From the NCBI GenBank assembly GCA_946612455.1, contig CAMOER010000017.1:1-53697 (forward strand): 53,697 nt of DNA, read 5' to 3'. Both the position numbers and the translations under genes were made by a program. The stretch is from UBA3305 sp002373555. Its GTDB lineage: Bacteria; Bacillota; Clostridia; Lachnospirales; Lachnospiraceae. Every line of letters begins with the position of its first letter. Positions within the stretch are counted from its first letter, which is position 1. A model generated the notes under the pieces. It saw nothing but the letters and a program-made list of their open reading frames with translations, ran no database searches and had not been told where the DNA came from. Shown piece by piece: positions 52,504 to 53,697 of the stretch.

Positions 52504-53601
52504 ATGTTCGGGAAGCTCGCAATGTATCTGCAGTATCCCTTTGTCAGATATGCACTGATCGTCGGTGTGCTGATCGCATTATGCTCGTCGCTTCTGGGGG
52601 TCACCCTGGTGCTGAAACGGTTCTCGTTTATCGGAGACGGCCTTTCCCATGTCGCGTTCGGCGCCATGTCCGTTGCTGCGGTGCTGAACTTTACCAACCA
52701 GATGCTGCTGGTGCTGCCGATCACGATCGTGAGTGCGATTCTGCTTCTGCGTGGCAGCCGCAATGCAATGGTGAAAGGCGATGCGGCCCTGGCAATGATC
52801 TCTGTGGGCGCGCTTGCTTTCGGCTATCTGATCATGAATCTGTTTTCCACCTCGTCCAATCTGTCCGGCGATGTCTGCAGTACGCTGTTCGGGTCGACAT
52901 CCATCCTGACATTGTCGCCGCGGGATGTCTGGCTGTGCATCCTTCTCGGGATTGCCGTTGTGAAGAACATGAAAAAACTGACTGTGATTCTGCTTTGCCT
53001 AGCGCTTTCACTGGCGCTTGCCGGCTGCGGCGGAAACGAAGGGTCTTCTTCGAAGACAGGCAGCAATTCCAAAGGCGTGGAAGATGTTCTGGAGGAAGGA
53101 ATGGCGGAAGCCGATGCCCAGACGGCAGCGGCGGAAGAAACGGCTGCCAGAACCGGCAACGGAGAGGATTTTACGTTTTCGTCGGATTTTGCCGCATCGG
53201 AAACGACGGCAGCCTCGGATGTTCCGGAAACGGTTGATGTCCAGGCGATCGTCAGCAGCACGGAAGGCATCGATGTGGATCTCACCAAGCTTTCCAGCAC
53301 CATGGTCTATTCGGAAGTCTACAACATGATGAACACGCCGGAGGATTATGTCGGAAAGACCGTAAAGATGATCGGCATGTCTGCCACCTACCATGACCAG
53401 GATACGGATAATTATTACTATGCCTGTGTTATCGCAGATGCGACCGCGTGCTGTTCCCAGGGCATCGAATACGTGCTTCCCGAAGGACAGGAATATCCGA
53501 AGGAGAAGGTCCTGATCACGGTGACCGGAACCTTTGATACCTATCAGGAAGGCGAATATACCTACTGCACGCTCCGGGACGCAGAGCTTGTGCAGGGATA
53601 A
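52504..53601 (+). CDS. In-frame fusion: truncated metal ABC permease joined to a lipoprotein
   Basis: The frame encodes 365 aa. Residues 1-155 are the first half of a ZnuB-type permease (YPFVRYALIVGVLIALCSSL, LKRFSFIGDGLSHVAFGA), with about five TM segments. Residue 156 is a Met that begins a complete lipoprotein: a 20-residue signal with lipobox LAGC (Cys175), an Ala/Thr/Glu-rich linker, and a C-terminal domain of about 100 aa with GKTVKMIGMSATYHDQ and CVIADATACC. The permease normally continues for more than 100 further residues, including the ATPase-coupling loop, which is missing. No ATPase gene is in the locus. The lipoprotein (52969-53601) might be translated separately, but only a weak GAAGAA lies before its ATG. 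Confidence 0.8.
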   Translation: MFGKLAMYLQYPFVRYALIVGVLIALCSSLLGVTLVLKRFSFIGDGLSHVAFGAMSVAAVLNFTNQMLLVLPITIVSAILLLRGSRNAMVKGDAALAMISVGALAFGYLIMNLFSTSSNLSGDVCSTLFGSTSILTLSPRDVWLCILLGIAVVKNMKKLTVILLCLALSLALAGCGGNEGSSSKTGSNSKGVEDVLEEGMAEADAQTAAAEETAARTGNGEDFTFSSDFAASETTAASDVPETVDVQAIVSSTEGIDVDLTKLSSTMVYSEVYNMMNTPEDYVGKTVKMIGMSATYHDQDTDNYYYACVIADATACCSQGIEYVLPEGQEYPKEKVLITVTGTFDTYQEGEYTYCTLRDAELVQG

Positions 53602-53620
53602 CGGCGGCATGACAGCGCAT

Positions 53621-53649
53621 AAGGGATTCGGAAGACCGGATCCCTTTTT
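53621..53649 (+). terminator. Terminator of the metal-uptake locus
   Basis: AAGGGATTCGG pairs with CCGGATCCCTT (one G-U pair), running into TTTTT. The remaining 48 bases hold nothing I can call. Confidence 0.85.
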
Positions 53650-53697
53650 AGTACCATAAAAGTGTAGTTGTTAGAGAGTAATTAACTCTGACATCTG

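Overview
The window looks like a chromosomal segment of a Gram-positive Clostridia, most likely Lachnospiraceae. The reasons are codY, a CIRCE/HrcA-type site on htpG, an NfnAB electron-bifurcating transhydrogenase pair, dprA/comM/topA beside codY-rpsB-tsf, a class A RNase P RNA, strong AGGAGG ribosome binding sites, several TTG starts, and Lachnospiraceae-style lipoproteins with Ala/Thr/Glu-rich linkers. Base composition by eye is a little above 50% GC. I see no phage, insertion sequence, CRISPR array or plasmid function; this is mostly core chromosome with a few accessory loci.

Layout. 1-5 kb: a partial gene end, then two divergent ECF sigma loci; one (minus) carries a putative anti-sigma protein, the other (plus) runs into a membrane protein and an ABC exporter. 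5-15 kb: a DMT transporter coupled to a B12-binding radical SAM protein, a Cys-type glutathione peroxidase behind a hairpin-rich leader, a DUF885 metallopeptidase-like protein, an AlaA-type aminotransferase (minus), a short pyruvate-kinase-like enzyme and Tex. 15-22.6 kb: tRNA-Thr(GGT), a radical SAM/SPASM protein, a large lipoprotein, CIRCE-controlled htpG, tmcAL (minus) and rpmF. 22.7-31 kb: an L,D-transpeptidase followed by a tightly packed run of alpha/beta hydrolase, dGTPase, dnaG, trmK and a TGS/uridine-kinase-like protein. 31-36 kb: rnpB reading straight into a secreted FKBP/trigger-factor-like lipoprotein, an orphan BlaI-type repressor, and nfnAB. 36-44 kb: comM-dprA and topA on the minus strand, divergent from codY, then rpsB-tsf. 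44-47.5 kb: an orphan XdhC protein, a HerA-like ATPase (DUF853), a small Nif11-like protein and a DUF3237-like protein. 47.5-50.8 kb: carB (minus) without carA. 51-53.6 kb: a zinc/manganese-type uptake locus in which the permease gene is cut short and joined in frame to a lipoprotein gene, with no ATPase gene present.

The most notable items are the permease-lipoprotein fusion at 52504-53601, best explained by one deletion that also removed the ATPase gene; the Nif11-like small protein placed between a HerA-like ATPase and a DUF3237 protein; two overlapping CodY boxes against the codY promoter; the 12-bp perfect hairpin and neighbouring hairpins before the glutathione peroxidase gene; and rnpB lacking a terminator before a PPIase gene. 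I did not find a convincing wholly new multi-gene system; the DUF853/Nif11-like/DUF3237 trio is the nearest candidate and it is unproven.
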